NCBI GenBank assembly: GCA_013284265.1
Contig: JABTBR010000030.1
Coordinates: 19,585 to 83,584 of the forward strand
Origin: Oxalobacteraceae bacterium
GTDB taxonomy: Bacteria > Pseudomonadota > Gammaproteobacteria > Burkholderiales > Burkholderiaceae_D
Direction of reading: 5' to 3'
DNA length: 64,000 nt
Positions within the stretch are counted from its first letter, which is position 1. Each line of letters begins with the position of its first letter. The notes under the pieces were generated by a model, which was not told where the DNA came from, did no database searches, and saw only the letters and a program-made list of their open reading frames with translations. Shown here piece after piece: positions 43,701-53,200 of the stretch. A program made the translations under genes and the position numbers.

Positions 43701-46700
43701 GCCTGGCGCCGCCATGACGCTCTGCCTTTGCACCAGGTTCAGCGGACCAGCCGTCACCTCGATCTGGAGCGGCACGCTGGCTGGCAGGCCGTCCAGCTGG
43801 AAACGCCCATCCGCGCCGGTCGAAGCACCGGCCACAAACGGTTTGCCGTTGACGGTGGCCGTGGCCACCACCTGGGCGCCAGCGAGCGGCGTGCCGGCGC
43901 TGTAGCGCACCAGGCCAGTCACCGAAGCGCGCGCGCCCAGCAGGATGTCCGGCAAAGCCAGGTCCTGGCCTGCCGGCGCCGCCACCGGCAGCACCGCATA
44001 ACTGTCGAAGCTGGCATCGTAGGCGCGCACCACCACATCCACGCCCACCGGCAGGGCCAGCGTATACGCTCCCTGGGCGTCCGTGACGGTCGTGGCGTAG
44101 GCCGTATTGCCCGGCAGCGCGATCACGCTGACCGCGATGTTCGGTGCCGGCGCGCCAGTGGCCTGACGCACATGGCCGCGTGCCAGCGCACCGCGCAGCT
44201 TCAGCTCGGCCGGTACCAGCTGGCCGTCGGCGCCGGACACGGTCAGCGTCCCGCTATAGCCTGGCAGTTGCGGATGGCTGGCCTGCAGCGTCACGCTGTC
44301 GCCCAGCACACGGATCTCCGTCGCCTCGCTGCTCGCAGCGCCGTTAAAGTACACCATCTCGCTGCGGCTACCCAGCAGGTCGCTCACGTCCACCGCCATG
44401 TAGTACGGGCTGCTGACGCCCGCCGGCATGGTCACGCGCAGCTGCAGCCTGGTGTCCTTCGGCATGCGCAAGTCCTGCCGCAGTTCCTGGCCGGCGGCCA
44501 GATGCAATGGCGCCGTGGCCACCGTCGTTTCGCCGGACAAGGCCGACAGCACCGGCTCGCCTTGCAGCGCATGGTCGAAGCTGAACTTGCCGTCCGCAGC
44601 GCTGACGGTGCGCACATGCTGTCCGATGCCATCGCTGTTGCGCAGCACCAGCGTCGTGCCGGCGACCGGCGTGACGCCGTCGTCGCGCAGCACGGTGCCG
44701 GCCACTTTGCCGCCATCGAGATAGTCGCCGACCACGGCCGGCCGGCCGTTTACCAGCACGCTCATGAAGTAGCCGCCACGCTCGCCGTTCTCGCCCTGCA
44801 CGGCAATGGTCGCATTGCCGGCGGCATCGACGGGAATGGCCATCAGCTCGCCCAGCGTGCTGATCAAGTTGTAATTACCGCTATAGCCGGAACCATAGCC
44901 CTCGGCCCTGAGCTGGCGGTCGGGACCATACACCTGGGCCCGGACGGCATTGAGCGCCTGGCCATTGGCGTTGACCGCGCCGTGCACGCGCACCGCCAGC
45001 GAGTCGCCCGGCTGCACCGCCACCGAATACAGATGGCGTTCGCCGTCGAACGCCATCGACGCGGTGCGCGCCTTGATGCGGTCGAACACGAAGCCGGTGT
45101 TGAGCACCAGACCGGCCGGCAGTTCCGCCACCTTGAGCACGCTGCGCTGGGTGTCGCCGCTGGCCGTCACGGCCATGATCTGGTTGTCGCCGACGAACAG
45201 GCGGTAGCTGCTCAGCGCCGCGCTGCCGCTCACGCTGCCGGCCTCGCTGCCATTGACGATCACGCGGGTGCTTTCCGCCGGCGCCGTGTTGACGATGCCG
45301 ACCACCAGCTGGGCCGGGCTGAAGCTGACGTTCACTTCCACCGTGGTTTCCAGTTGGGCATCCCCGATCAGGATGAAATTGTCGACCGTCTGGTTGTCGC
45401 TGTTGCGCACCGTGATCTTGTGCTGGCCCTTGGCCACCGGATAGGGCGGGATGACGCTGTTGTCGCCGATGTAGCCGATATAGCGGTCGTCCACCCACAC
45501 CTGGGTATAGGCCACGGGTTTCGGATTGATCACCTTGATTTTCAGTAGCGCGATGTCGAACAGGAAGCTGGCATTGAATTCCTTGCCGCCATCGTCAGGA
45601 CCGACACTAATGAGGCTGCTATGCGTCTTGCCGCCAGGGGCCGTCGCCACCACCAGGTTGTCGCCTGGCTGCATGCCGTAATAGTGCTGCGTCTGATGCG
45701 CGGCGAAGGCGGACGGCAGGCTCTTGCCGCCCACCGTGACCCGCGTGCCCGCGCTCGTGGCATCGACAGCGACCACCAGATGCGGCGGATTGAAGGCAAA
45801 CGACTGCTGCACGTCCTGGGCGGCATCGCCCTCGGCCACCTGCAGCTGCACGCTGCGGGTGTCGCCGTAGTCGGTCACGATCTTGAGCTCGTGCTGCCCG
45901 GAGCGCAGCGGTATGTTATACAGCGTGCCGCTGCCATACAGCGAACCCACGCTGCGGCCGTCCAGCCGCACATCGCTGGCGCTAAACGCGGCGCTGGTGT
46001 TGCTGCGCACCTCGAGCAAGGCGTGTTTGAAAGTAAACAGCAAAGGCACGACGCGCACCGTGTCGCCGGCGGCCACACTCACCTGCTGGCTTTGCGTGTC
46101 GCCATAGTCGGTCACCACTTCCACCTTGTTCTCGCCCGCGGCCAGCGCAAGGTAGGGCATGCTGCCACTGCCGTACAGCGAGGCCTTGATCTGGCCATTG
46201 ACCAGCAAGTCCGCCCGCGTCGATGACAGCCTCTGTACCAGTTGTACCCGCAGGTAGGCCGGCGCCGGGTTCATGGTAAATGCCGCCGGCATGGCGACAC
46301 CAGCCGCCGTCGTCAGCGTCAGCGTGCTGGACTGCGAACCATCCAGCGCGACGCTGCGCACCTGCCATTGGCCGACTGGCGGCACGAACAGGTAGCCGCC
46401 ATCTTCATCGCTGATCGCGCTGAAATCGCCTGCGGCAAACAGCCGGTCATCAAAGCCGCTCAGTTCCAGCGCCGAGGCGGCCACTGGCCTGCCGTCAGGC
46501 GTGCGCACCGAGACGGCGATCGCTCCGGCATCCCACAGCGCCAGGTCCTGCTGCACCGAAGCGCCAGCCTGTGGCGTATCGAGCAGCATGCGGCCGCGCA
46601 CGCGGCCATCAACCACGGCCTCGAGCTTGAGACGGCCACGCCCATCGTCGTTCAGGCTCACATTGCTGAAGACGAAACGGCCATCGGCGTCGGTCGGCAC

Positions 46701-48998
46701 CAGGATCTCGTCCCATTCCGGGTTCGGGATCGCCACGGTGCCGCCGGTTGGCATGTCGCGCGAACTCAGGCGTACCCACTGGTTCGCCACCGGTTTGGCG
46801 GCGCCATCGAGCACCGTACCGCTGACGCCGTAGGCGGCGCGGCCGCCGCCCAGCACCAGCGCCACCGTTTCACTGTCTTGCCGCAGCACGCCCTCGTAGC
46901 GCGCCACCGCGCCGTAGTTCGCCTTGGGCAGCACGCTCAGGCTGAAGGCGGACTTCGGTACATTCTGGAAGCGCGCCACGCCGTTGGCGTCGGACACCGC
47001 CTCGGCGCCGTAGGGCAGCGCTCCCTGCAGCGCCAGGCGCACGCGGGTGTTGGCGGCAGGCTGGCCCTGCTCGCTGAGCTGCACGCTCAGCGTGGACAGG
47101 CCCAGCAGGCGCAGCGTATGGCCGCGCACTTCGCCCGCCTGGGTCAGCGCGGACGGCAACAGCACGCGTTCCCCGCTTTCGAGCTGTGCCGTCAGCACGT
47201 ACATGCCCAGCGGCACGCTGCCAAAGTTGAAATTGCCGTTCGAGTCAGTACGGGTCTGGCGTGTGCCGGTCTGGACATGGCGCAGCGTGACCAGCGTGGC
47301 GGCAGCGGGCAGGCCGTTCGGCAACAGCAAGCGTCCGGCCACCTGGCCGGCGGCCAGCAACTGCAGGTCCGCCGTGACCAGCTCGCCGCTGGTGCGCAAC
47401 ACGCCATTGACTACCGCACCGGCGCCGCCCTGGCTGGCGCTGACCATGAATTCGCCCAGCGGCACGCCATCGATGCGGTAGCGTCCCTGGTTGTCGCTGC
47501 GGGCGCCGAACTGGCGGCCATCGGCGGCGAGCAGCGTCAGTTCGACGTTGGCCATCACCTGGCCCAGCGCATCGCTGACCTTGCCGGTCACGCTGCCGGC
47601 AGCGGCTATGCTGCCCAGCACTATGTCCTGCTGCAATTCCTGGCCGGGGCCGGCCAGCACCAGGTTCGCTACGCTCCCCTGGATGCGGCCATCCTTGACT
47701 GCCTGCAGCGTATACGGGCCATCGGCCAGCAACAGCGAGTCGAAACGGAAGCTGCCGTCGGCGCCGCTGGCGGCCTGGCTGACCAGACCGCGCTGATCCG
47801 ACAGCAGGCGCACCTGGACGCCTGCCTGCGCCACGCTGCCGTCGAGCACGCGGCCGCCGATGGCGGCGGCCTGCTGCAGCTGCAAGGCCAGGCGTAACTG
47901 GACGCCATCGGCCAGCTCGCCGCGCGCGGTGGCGACCGCGCCGCTGGCGGGATCGCGCACCGTGACATTGATGGAGCCGGCCGTGAACGCCAGCTGCGCC
48001 TCGCCATTGGCGCCGGTCTGCACCGAACGCACCAGGCCGGCGTACTGTTCGTGCGCCACCAGCAGCTGCGCGCCGGACACGGGGGCGCCAGCGGCGCCCT
48101 GCACCGCCAGCACCAGCGTGCCCTGCCCGCTCAATTTCAGATTGAGCGCGGGCGCCGGGCCATTGGCCGGCAAGATCGCCTGCATGCTGCCGCGCGCGCC
48201 GCTGGCCGGGACCAGCGCGCTCAGGGTGTAATCGCCAGCCGGCGCATTGGGCAGGCTGAAGTTGCCGGCGGCATCCGTTTGCAGCACCGGGTAAACCGTC
48301 AACGGCGCATTCAGCTGCACCGTCACTTGCGCCCCCGCCACCGGGGTCTGGCCGTTGGCCAGCGTCACGCGGCCCGTCAAGGTCACGCGCGGGCCGATCT
48401 GGATCAGGCGCGAGCCCGCGGTGCCTTCGTTGGTGACACTGACGACCAGCTGGCGCCCATAGTCGGCGCCGGCCGGCGCCGGGTTGATGGTCAGCAGTCC
48501 GTCCGCGCTGATGCTGGCGATTTGCGGATTGCTGATGGTGTAGTTGGTGCCGCTGGCGCTGCCAGTGGCATCGAAGGTGGAGCCGTCCGTACCCTTGGCG
48601 ATGACTTTGAGCTGCACCGACTGGCCATAGCTGATGTTACCCGGACCATCGATCTGCAGCGCGCGCGGGATCGGGGTAGTGCTACCCCACAGGATGGGCC
48701 CGGCCACGAAGGCATTGCCGCCGGCTGGCTGGACGATGCCGGTCTGGCCCAGGGTGCCGTCGTTGCAAACGGCGCGGATACGGTAATTGCCAAGCTGCGA
48801 AGGCACGCCCGGTATCATGTAGTAGCCGCCCTGCTGCAGCGTGGCATTGCGGTTGAGCGCACTGGCCACGCAAACGGCATCGGCCGCCGGCGCGTCGGCG
48901 CGCGCAGTCGGCGCCAAGGCGAAAAGAAGCAGCAAGGCCGAAAGCAACCACAGCGCCGCGCGCCCGAAGCTAGATAATGACGTCGTACGAGTATTCAA
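40737..48998 (-). CDS. giant exported protein with carboxypeptidase-regulatory-like repeats
   Basis: A 2753-residue protein starting with TTG (GGGGGA six bases upstream) and a signal peptide ending near PTARADA. The chain is mostly tandem beta-sandwich units of the carboxypeptidase regulatory-like/Cna-B type, each with a pattern such as VSGTVTDHRGRALAGAWV, DGQYRMEQVALGQ. A different block of about five PEGA-like repeats lies near the middle (DNA 45070-46265), with two near-identical copies of the YGSG...VVTDYGDT unit. The carboxy-terminal 250 residues form a separate non-repetitive domain. No sortase motif, PEP-CTERM or autotransporter barrel is seen. It looks like a surface or periplasmic scaffold, perhaps a stalk or adhesin. 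Confidence 0.85.
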   Translation of the reverse strand: MNTRTTSLSSFGRAALWLLSALLLLFALAPTARADAPAADAVCVASALNRNATLQQGGYYMIPGVPSQLGNYRIRAVCNDGTLGQTGIVQPAGGNAFVAGPILWGSTTPIPRALQIDGPGNISYGQSVQLKVIAKGTDGSTFDATGSASGTNYTISNPQIASISADGLLTINPAPAGADYGRQLVVSVTNEGTAGSRLIQIGPRVTLTGRVTLANGQTPVAGAQVTVQLNAPLTVYPVLQTDAAGNFSLPNAPAGDYTLSALVPASGARGSMQAILPANGPAPALNLKLSGQGTLVLAVQGAAGAPVSGAQLLVAHEQYAGLVRSVQTGANGEAQLAFTAGSINVTVRDPASGAVATARGELADGVQLRLALQLQQAAAIGGRVLDGSVAQAGVQVRLLSDQRGLVSQAASGADGSFRFDSLLLADGPYTLQAVKDGRIQGSVANLVLAGPGQELQQDIVLGSIAAAGSVTGKVSDALGQVMANVELTLLAADGRQFGARSDNQGRYRIDGVPLGEFMVSASQGGAGAVVNGVLRTSGELVTADLQLLAAGQVAGRLLLPNGLPAAATLVTLRHVQTGTRQTRTDSNGNFNFGSVPLGMYVLTAQLESGERVLLPSALTQAGEVRGHTLRLLGLSTLSVQLSEQGQPAANTRVRLALQGALPYGAEAVSDANGVARFQNVPKSAFSLSVLPKANYGAVARYEGVLRQDSETVALVLGGGRAAYGVSGTVLDGAAKPVANQWVRLSSRDMPTGGTVAIPNPEWDEILVPTDADGRFVFSNVSLNDDGRGRLKLEAVVDGRVRGRMLLDTPQAGASVQQDLALWDAGAIAVSVRTPDGRPVAASALELSGFDDRLFAAGDFSAISDEDGGYLFVPPVGQWQVRSVALDGSQSSTLTLTTAAGVAMPAAFTMNPAPAYLRVQLVQRLSSTRADLLVNGQIKASLYGSGSMPYLALAAGENKVEVVTDYGDTQSQQVSVAAGDTVRVVPLLFTFKHALLEVRSNTSAAFSASDVRLDGRSVGSLYGSGTLYNIPLRSGQHELKIVTDYGDTRSVQLQVAEGDAAQDVQQSFAFNPPHLVVAVDATSAGTRVTVGGKSLPSAFAAHQTQHYYGMQPGDNLVVATAPGGKTHSSLISVGPDDGGKEFNASFLFDIALLKIKVINPKPVAYTQVWVDDRYIGYIGDNSVIPPYPVAKGQHKITVRNSDNQTVDNFILIGDAQLETTVEVNVSFSPAQLVVGIVNTAPAESTRVIVNGSEAGSVSGSAALSSYRLFVGDNQIMAVTASGDTQRSVLKVAELPAGLVLNTGFVFDRIKARTASMAFDGERHLYSVAVQPGDSLAVRVHGAVNANGQALNAVRAQVYGPDRQLRAEGYGSGYSGNYNLISTLGELMAIPVDAAGNATIAVQGENGERGGYFMSVLVNGRPAVVGDYLDGGKVAGTVLRDDGVTPVAGTTLVLRNSDGIGQHVRTVSAADGKFSFDHALQGEPVLSALSGETTVATAPLHLAAGQELRQDLRMPKDTRLQLRVTMPAGVSSPYYMAVDVSDLLGSRSEMVYFNGAASSEATEIRVLGDSVTLQASHPQLPGYSGTLTVSGADGQLVPAELKLRGALARGHVRQATGAPAPNIAVSVIALPGNTAYATTVTDAQGAYTLALPVGVDVVVRAYDASFDSYAVLPVAAPAGQDLALPDILLGARASVTGLVRYSAGTPLAGAQVVATATVNGKPFVAGASTGADGRFQLDGLPASVPLQIEVTAGPLNLVQRQSVMAAPGQVLALPDFVYEQGATLNILLLDGELQANPLLLQAQIGECGRNKVRVTTANGGTEMTAASPMQLLGMPEGPVSVQLFDACAREDDLPLAGISVEIGREAEYTATVVAPILQGTVKYADGRLVRYPSVTLQQQRPDGREKRLYSVTEAWNSEQNSMVGSFALVGLDLGDFSVTATDYRGGEVSATGNLAKPGNLKLDLVLPAQQYDHLSSDVVGLLTRDGKAQPGVDVTLVGANGWSTTVQTNEAGGYQFAEVPPGDFKVSAKRYSYLAEGNGSSGVDPLVTLDLAMLPGPYDGSASNVQGVVSVDGAGRSGLAVTLTLAGNGPPPPMLAAAPSTKAQATGQSAAIAVTPGNPGDFSTITGADGSYLFENVPAGDFTVQALSSWDSAQVIGHAGSAPLVTINLAIASEPFDGSASRLRGQVAIMGYGVPAALTLDSGGETLYTLADSNGNYEFPRVGAGSFQLSAVWDGVSARTAGTAGAVPVLTLDLALPQRTEGVRVSGRLRHSTGQPLVQPNIDLYQNGLSYHGWLDEAGNYVIDNVQAGPFLLRVEEGSTGLATMVSGVGAASGTLALDVVLPPSGTVSGTVTDHRGRALAGAWVYIRSSGQPELDRYIVAGDDGQYRMEQVALGQLQIAAQDTQTALLATGTQALTRDQQQVVQDLAMPLEVASMEGQVLGEDGITPVSDAAVTFASSRSFDLADMQWLQTRSDSGGRFVLPVLPTGAYSVAATDPVQPELAGISRGTATAGAALQSVIRLGTALPADTRVTLAGDGYVRLDCTGALMGGRVPNNEREWWMDSLLQLNVDGVRLPCMPAATASEDKRELSYGPVAMKSVQVQRRVFVPDNGSLVRIVDTFSNEGASAASIKVRVLAPAAGDGLGMLLAPAQTGYRYLVTANPPAALVAGSAGANQAGYFNYQPERYGFGGSAGYARSLTVPAGASVSLMYYVALAGDAAAAAAAAESLSGFQEPAMFDKLTPAQKAAIINFKLP

Positions 48999-49043
48999 CT
49001 GTATCCCCCGAAGGTACTTGATGCCTGCAGCTTCTTGTCCAGC

Positions 49044-49685
49044 TTAGTCGGCTGGGCGGCTGATGCGGATTTCGCTCTTGCTGTCGTCCCACAGCTGTCC
49101 ACTGAAATGGAACACCGGATCGCTGGCCAGGTCCTGCACCGCTTCCCAGCGTCCCTTCGACAGCTTGAACGACAGCGTGTTTTCGAATTCGTTACTGTCC
49201 AGATTGGTGACCTTGCCGGTCAGGTCCTGCGCGGTCAATTGGCCGCCACGCACCCGGTAACGTACCAGCGCATAGGTAGTGCGCTGGCGCACGTATTCCG
49301 CCTTGCCCAGCAGAACCACCGGCCGCTCGCCGAGCAGGCCGCGCCAGTTGGCGATAATTTCGGCCGGCTGGCGCCCGGTCTCGCTATAGCGTTGTTCCAT
49401 CATCGCGCGCGCCTCGGGCGACCAGCTGCTCAGCCACCAGTCATAGTCACCCGCCGCCATCGCCGACAGCAGGCCGATGGCGGCCTGTTCCGGCGTGTTG
49501 TAGCTGACCTTGCCGCGCGTGAGCGCGGCCACCGGCTGCGGCGGCACAAAGGTGCCGACGCCCACCGTGGTATAGGTCTCGATAACCACCTTCTTGATGC
49601 TGCTCTTGAGCTGGCTCTGTGCCAGCGCAGACTGCGCCGCCATAGCCAGCAGCGCGATGCCGACGGTCCTTGCCAATGTCTTCAT
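49044..49685 (-). CDS. exported protein of unknown function
   Basis: A protein of 213 residues with a signal peptide (MKTLARTVGIALLAMAAQSALAQ). The mature part has a helix-rich middle (TPEQAAIGLLSAMAAGDYDWWLSSWSPEARAMM) and later strands (VVLLGKAEYVRQRTTYALVRYRV), somewhat like NTF2-type folds. No family is recognised. The start at 49685 has GGAGAA upstream; an ATG at 49700 would add 5 residues. It lies 33 bases after the DUF3592 gene and 45 bases before the giant gene in the same unit. Confidence 0.75.
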   Translation of the reverse strand: MKTLARTVGIALLAMAAQSALAQSQLKSSIKKVVIETYTTVGVGTFVPPQPVAALTRGKVSYNTPEQAAIGLLSAMAAGDYDWWLSSWSPEARAMMEQRYSETGRQPAEIIANWRGLLGERPVVLLGKAEYVRQRTTYALVRYRVRGGQLTAQDLTGKVTNLDSNEFENTLSFKLSKGRWEAVQDLASDPVFHFSGQLWDDSKSEIRISRPAD

Positions 49686-49718
49686 GCCATTTCTCCACAT
49701 TCTTATTCAGTCAAACTC

Positions 49719-50213
49719 TCAAGCGGGCCAGCCCAGCCGCCGCCGCAAATAGCGCTCCAGCGCGCGCGCGCCGAAAAACCCGAAAAACAGCCCGATGCCC
49801 GCCACCAGCATTGCCCCGCGAGGCACGTAGCGGAACAGCACGGAGCGCGCCGGTCTGGCCGGGTCCACCCATACCGTTACCGCCCCGCCCTGCGAAGGCT
49901 GCAACTGCTGCATCATCTGATACGTCGGATCGATTTCCGTACCGCCGGAAAAAAGCCAACAGCACGTCATGTCCTGGCCTCGATATTGCTGCCCCGCCAC
50001 CGTATAGCGGTAGCGCACTTCGATCCGCGAACTGCGCCGCGATGAGGTACCGGTATTACGGTGTTCCACGCGTTCGAGCACACCAATCACGGGCTGCATC
50101 GTCGACAAAGCCCAGACTTGGGCACCGCACTGCTGCCAGCAAAACACGGCAAAGCCCACCAGCGGCGCATACAGGGCCACCTTCAGCAATAGCAGCGCCA
50201 GGGTCCGCCTCAA
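49719..50213 (-). CDS. DUF3592 family membrane protein
   Basis: A 164-residue protein with two membrane segments, one near the start (LLKVALYAPLVGFAVFCW) and one near the end (GAMLVAGIGLFFGFFGA). Between them is an extracytoplasmic beta-rich domain (IEVRYRYTVAGQQYRGQD and VTVWVDPARPARSVL), the layout of DUF3592 proteins. Its function is unknown. The TTG start overlaps the stop of the Ig-repeat gene (TTGA), so the two are translationally coupled. Confidence 0.8.
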   Translation of the reverse strand: MRRTLALLLLKVALYAPLVGFAVFCWQQCGAQVWALSTMQPVIGVLERVEHRNTGTSSRRSSRIEVRYRYTVAGQQYRGQDMTCCWLFSGGTEIDPTYQMMQQLQPSQGGAVTVWVDPARPARSVLFRYVPRGAMLVAGIGLFFGFFGARALERYLRRRLGWPA

Positions 50214-53200
50214 TCGCCACCCAGCTTGGGCAACGCGAAGGAAACACCAGGCAGCGGCTGGGCAGGTATCAGCTCCCAGTTGCGCTCGATGTGAATCTGT
50301 CCGTCGTTGAACTCCAGCACGACCTGTCCCACCACGCCGGGCCAGAAGATGCCACCGACATTGCCCGAACTGCAGTTCAAGTCTATGCCCGCTTGCAAGC
50401 CGGTCTTTAGGCCGCCAGTCAATTTCGCTGCCGTGATGGGACCGTCCTTGATGATTGCGCCAACTTCACCGGTCACCTCGGCGTAGACGTTGCCGCCGCC
50501 ACTCCAGCAGCCCTCGTAGTTTTCACAGAAGGCATATTTACCCGAGCCATTGAGCGCACCGCCAAACTCGCCGGAAATGAAGCCGCCGATCGCGATATCG
50601 CCCATGCGCCCCACCACCGCCGATGGGAATGGCAGCTTCCAGCCTGCGACCTGGACCGGCCCGATACCCATGGCCAGTTTGCCTTCCAGCTTGCCCGAGC
50701 CCCCCTTGGTCATCTCGCCCTGCTTCGACTCGCAGCAAATCTTCAGCTCTTGCGCCGTATAGGAAACCTTCAGCTGATCCAGGCGCGCCGGTATGCCCAG
50801 TTTCGACATGACGGCGAAGACCTGATTGAAGGTCTGCAGATTGACCTCAAAGGCGTTGGCCGGTCCGTTCTCATCGTCGACGGGTTTGCCGGTACAGCGG
50901 CCGCCCGCGCACTTGTCTTCCTTGGTGCAGTATTTTTTGTCGTCGCAAGCTTTTCCGTCATCCGGCTTGCAGGTCTTTTTCGGGCACTTGCCGCTGCCGC
51001 TGTCGAGCTTCTGGCACTCCTTGCAGCTTGGCGCGCCGCCGCTGCTCGGGCAGTCGTCCGGCGGCGGCGGGTTCGGAATCGGATGCCAGCCAGCCTTGCT
51101 GATGCCGGTGCCAGGATCGGTGATCAGGAAGGCGCCATCTTCGGTCACGGTCGCCTGGCCCATCTGCACGAAGGTCGCCAGGTCATGGTCCCACTGGTAG
51201 ACCGGCTTCTTCTCGCCCGGCTTCAGGCTGGCGGTGTTCGGGATCGTCAACTGCACCGGCGGATCGAAACGGGTGCCCGATGGCTGGATGGTGGCCGCTG
51301 GCGCCATGAAGCCGGCGTAACCGCCCGGCGGCGTCATCGGCAGCTTGTCGAAGCTGATGGGGCTGACCACCAGCGGTCCGGTCTTGCTGCCGTCGGGGAA
51401 AGTGACGCTGTTGGCGAACACCTTCATTTCATAACCCTCGAAGCCCGGCATCTTCAGCACTACGTCCTGGTCGCCGCCGACCACGCGGGCCTCGGCCATT
51501 TCCAGCGCCGGCAGGTAGATCGGATGCGGCAACTGATTCTGCGCGCCCTTGATGGCGCTGGCCTCGAAGTGCAGGGCCGGGTATTGCTGGCCCTGCAGCC
51601 TGACGGTACGGCCGTCGACGAACAGGTCGATCTTGCCGGCCGGGATGTCGTCGAAGCTGAACATGCCCTTGTCGTCCACGGTCGTGCTCAGGGAGGTGCG
51701 GCCGATCGACATGCGCGCGCCCGGCAAGGGCTGGCCCTTGTCGTTCATGACCATGCCGCTGAAGCGGGTCGGGCCATCCTGCGATGCCAGGCCCTGCATG
51801 GTAAACAGCGCTTCGAAGAAGCTGTCGCCGTTTTCCTCCGGCACGGCCTTGATGATGGTCTCGCCAGGTTCCGAGCCCAGCACCGGACGCACCGCCGCAT
51901 AGCCGTTCTTGTCGGTCTTGACGACGATGCTATCGCTGCCGTTGTCGAAACTGGCCTGCCCGGCCACCACGCTGAAGCGCACCGCCGCGTTCGCGATGCG
52001 GTTTTCCTGCTCGTCCGTGACCACGGCGGTCAAGGGCTCCAGCGGTTGCGCACCGGTCGCCACATACTGGTTGATGCCGAGGTCCGCGCGCACATGCTGG
52101 GCCGGGCCTTTTTTGCCGCTGGCGACAAAGGACACGGCTTCGGCCATTCCCGCGGCGCTGGCGCGCACCGCGTTGCTGGCCGGGCCGCTTTGCTTGCCCA
52201 GCACCAGCCACACGCTGGCCAGGCCGTCCGCATCGGTATTGACGACCAGGTTGCGCACAGCGGCATTGGCGCTGGCGCCGGCGGCGCGCGCCAGGCTGCC
52301 GGTACCGCGCGCGACGTCGAAGGTAACGGCGGTATTGGCCAAGGGCTTGCCGTCGCGGTCCAGTGCGGCGACGGTCAGCGGCTTGGGCAGCGGGCCGCCG
52401 GCGGCAGCGCTCTGCCCGTTGCCGGAATACGAAGTCAGGCGCGCCGAGCCGGCACCGATACGCAACACACGCAACTGCGCGCTGCGTACATTGCCAGCCT
52501 GGTCGGCCGCGCTGACGGTGATGGTATTTTCGCCCAACACCAGCGGCACGCCGGCGGCAAAGAACTGCTTGTCCGCCACCACGGCCTTGACCTCACCCTG
52601 CCCGCCGCGCACCGTCACCGTTGGGTCAGGTGCGGCGTAGTAGCCTTCCACCGCATCGTTCACGGTGCCATGCACGTCGATGCTGTTGGCCGAGGTCACC
52701 GCATTGTTCAGCGGCGACTCGATGGCCAGGAAGGGCGCCGTCTGGTCCACCGATACGGTGATGGAGGCCGAACCTACCCGCCCCTGCTTGTCGGTCGCCA
52801 CCACCGAGACCAGGTTGGTGCCCTCGTGCAGGAAGAAACGCTCGAAACGGAATGTCCTGCCGCTAAGGCTGGCCTGCTGCTGGTTGATGGTGACGCTCTC
52901 GACGTCCCGGTCGACGGTGCCGGTGATCACGGTTGGCCGCTCGACAATCCCGCTCAGGTCACGCGGGCTGCTGTCGACAACCGGGCCAAGCGTGCTACGA
53001 TCGGCCGGTGACGTGATGGTGACGAGCGGCGCCTTACCGTAATTGACGGTCAGGACCGCGTCCTTGCTGCGGTTGTCGGTGTAGGTGGCGTGCGCCTTCA
53101 ACAGATTGTCGCCAGGCTGCAGTTGCAGTTCGATCGAATAATTCGAAATGCGGCCATCGGTAGAAATCAAACGCATCGGCTTGTCGTTCAGGCTCACGCC

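Noticed and set aside
42984..45548. Plus-strand open frame of 854 codons opposite the giant repeat protein
   Set aside because: Histidine- and arginine-rich shadow with no ribosome binding site or domain.
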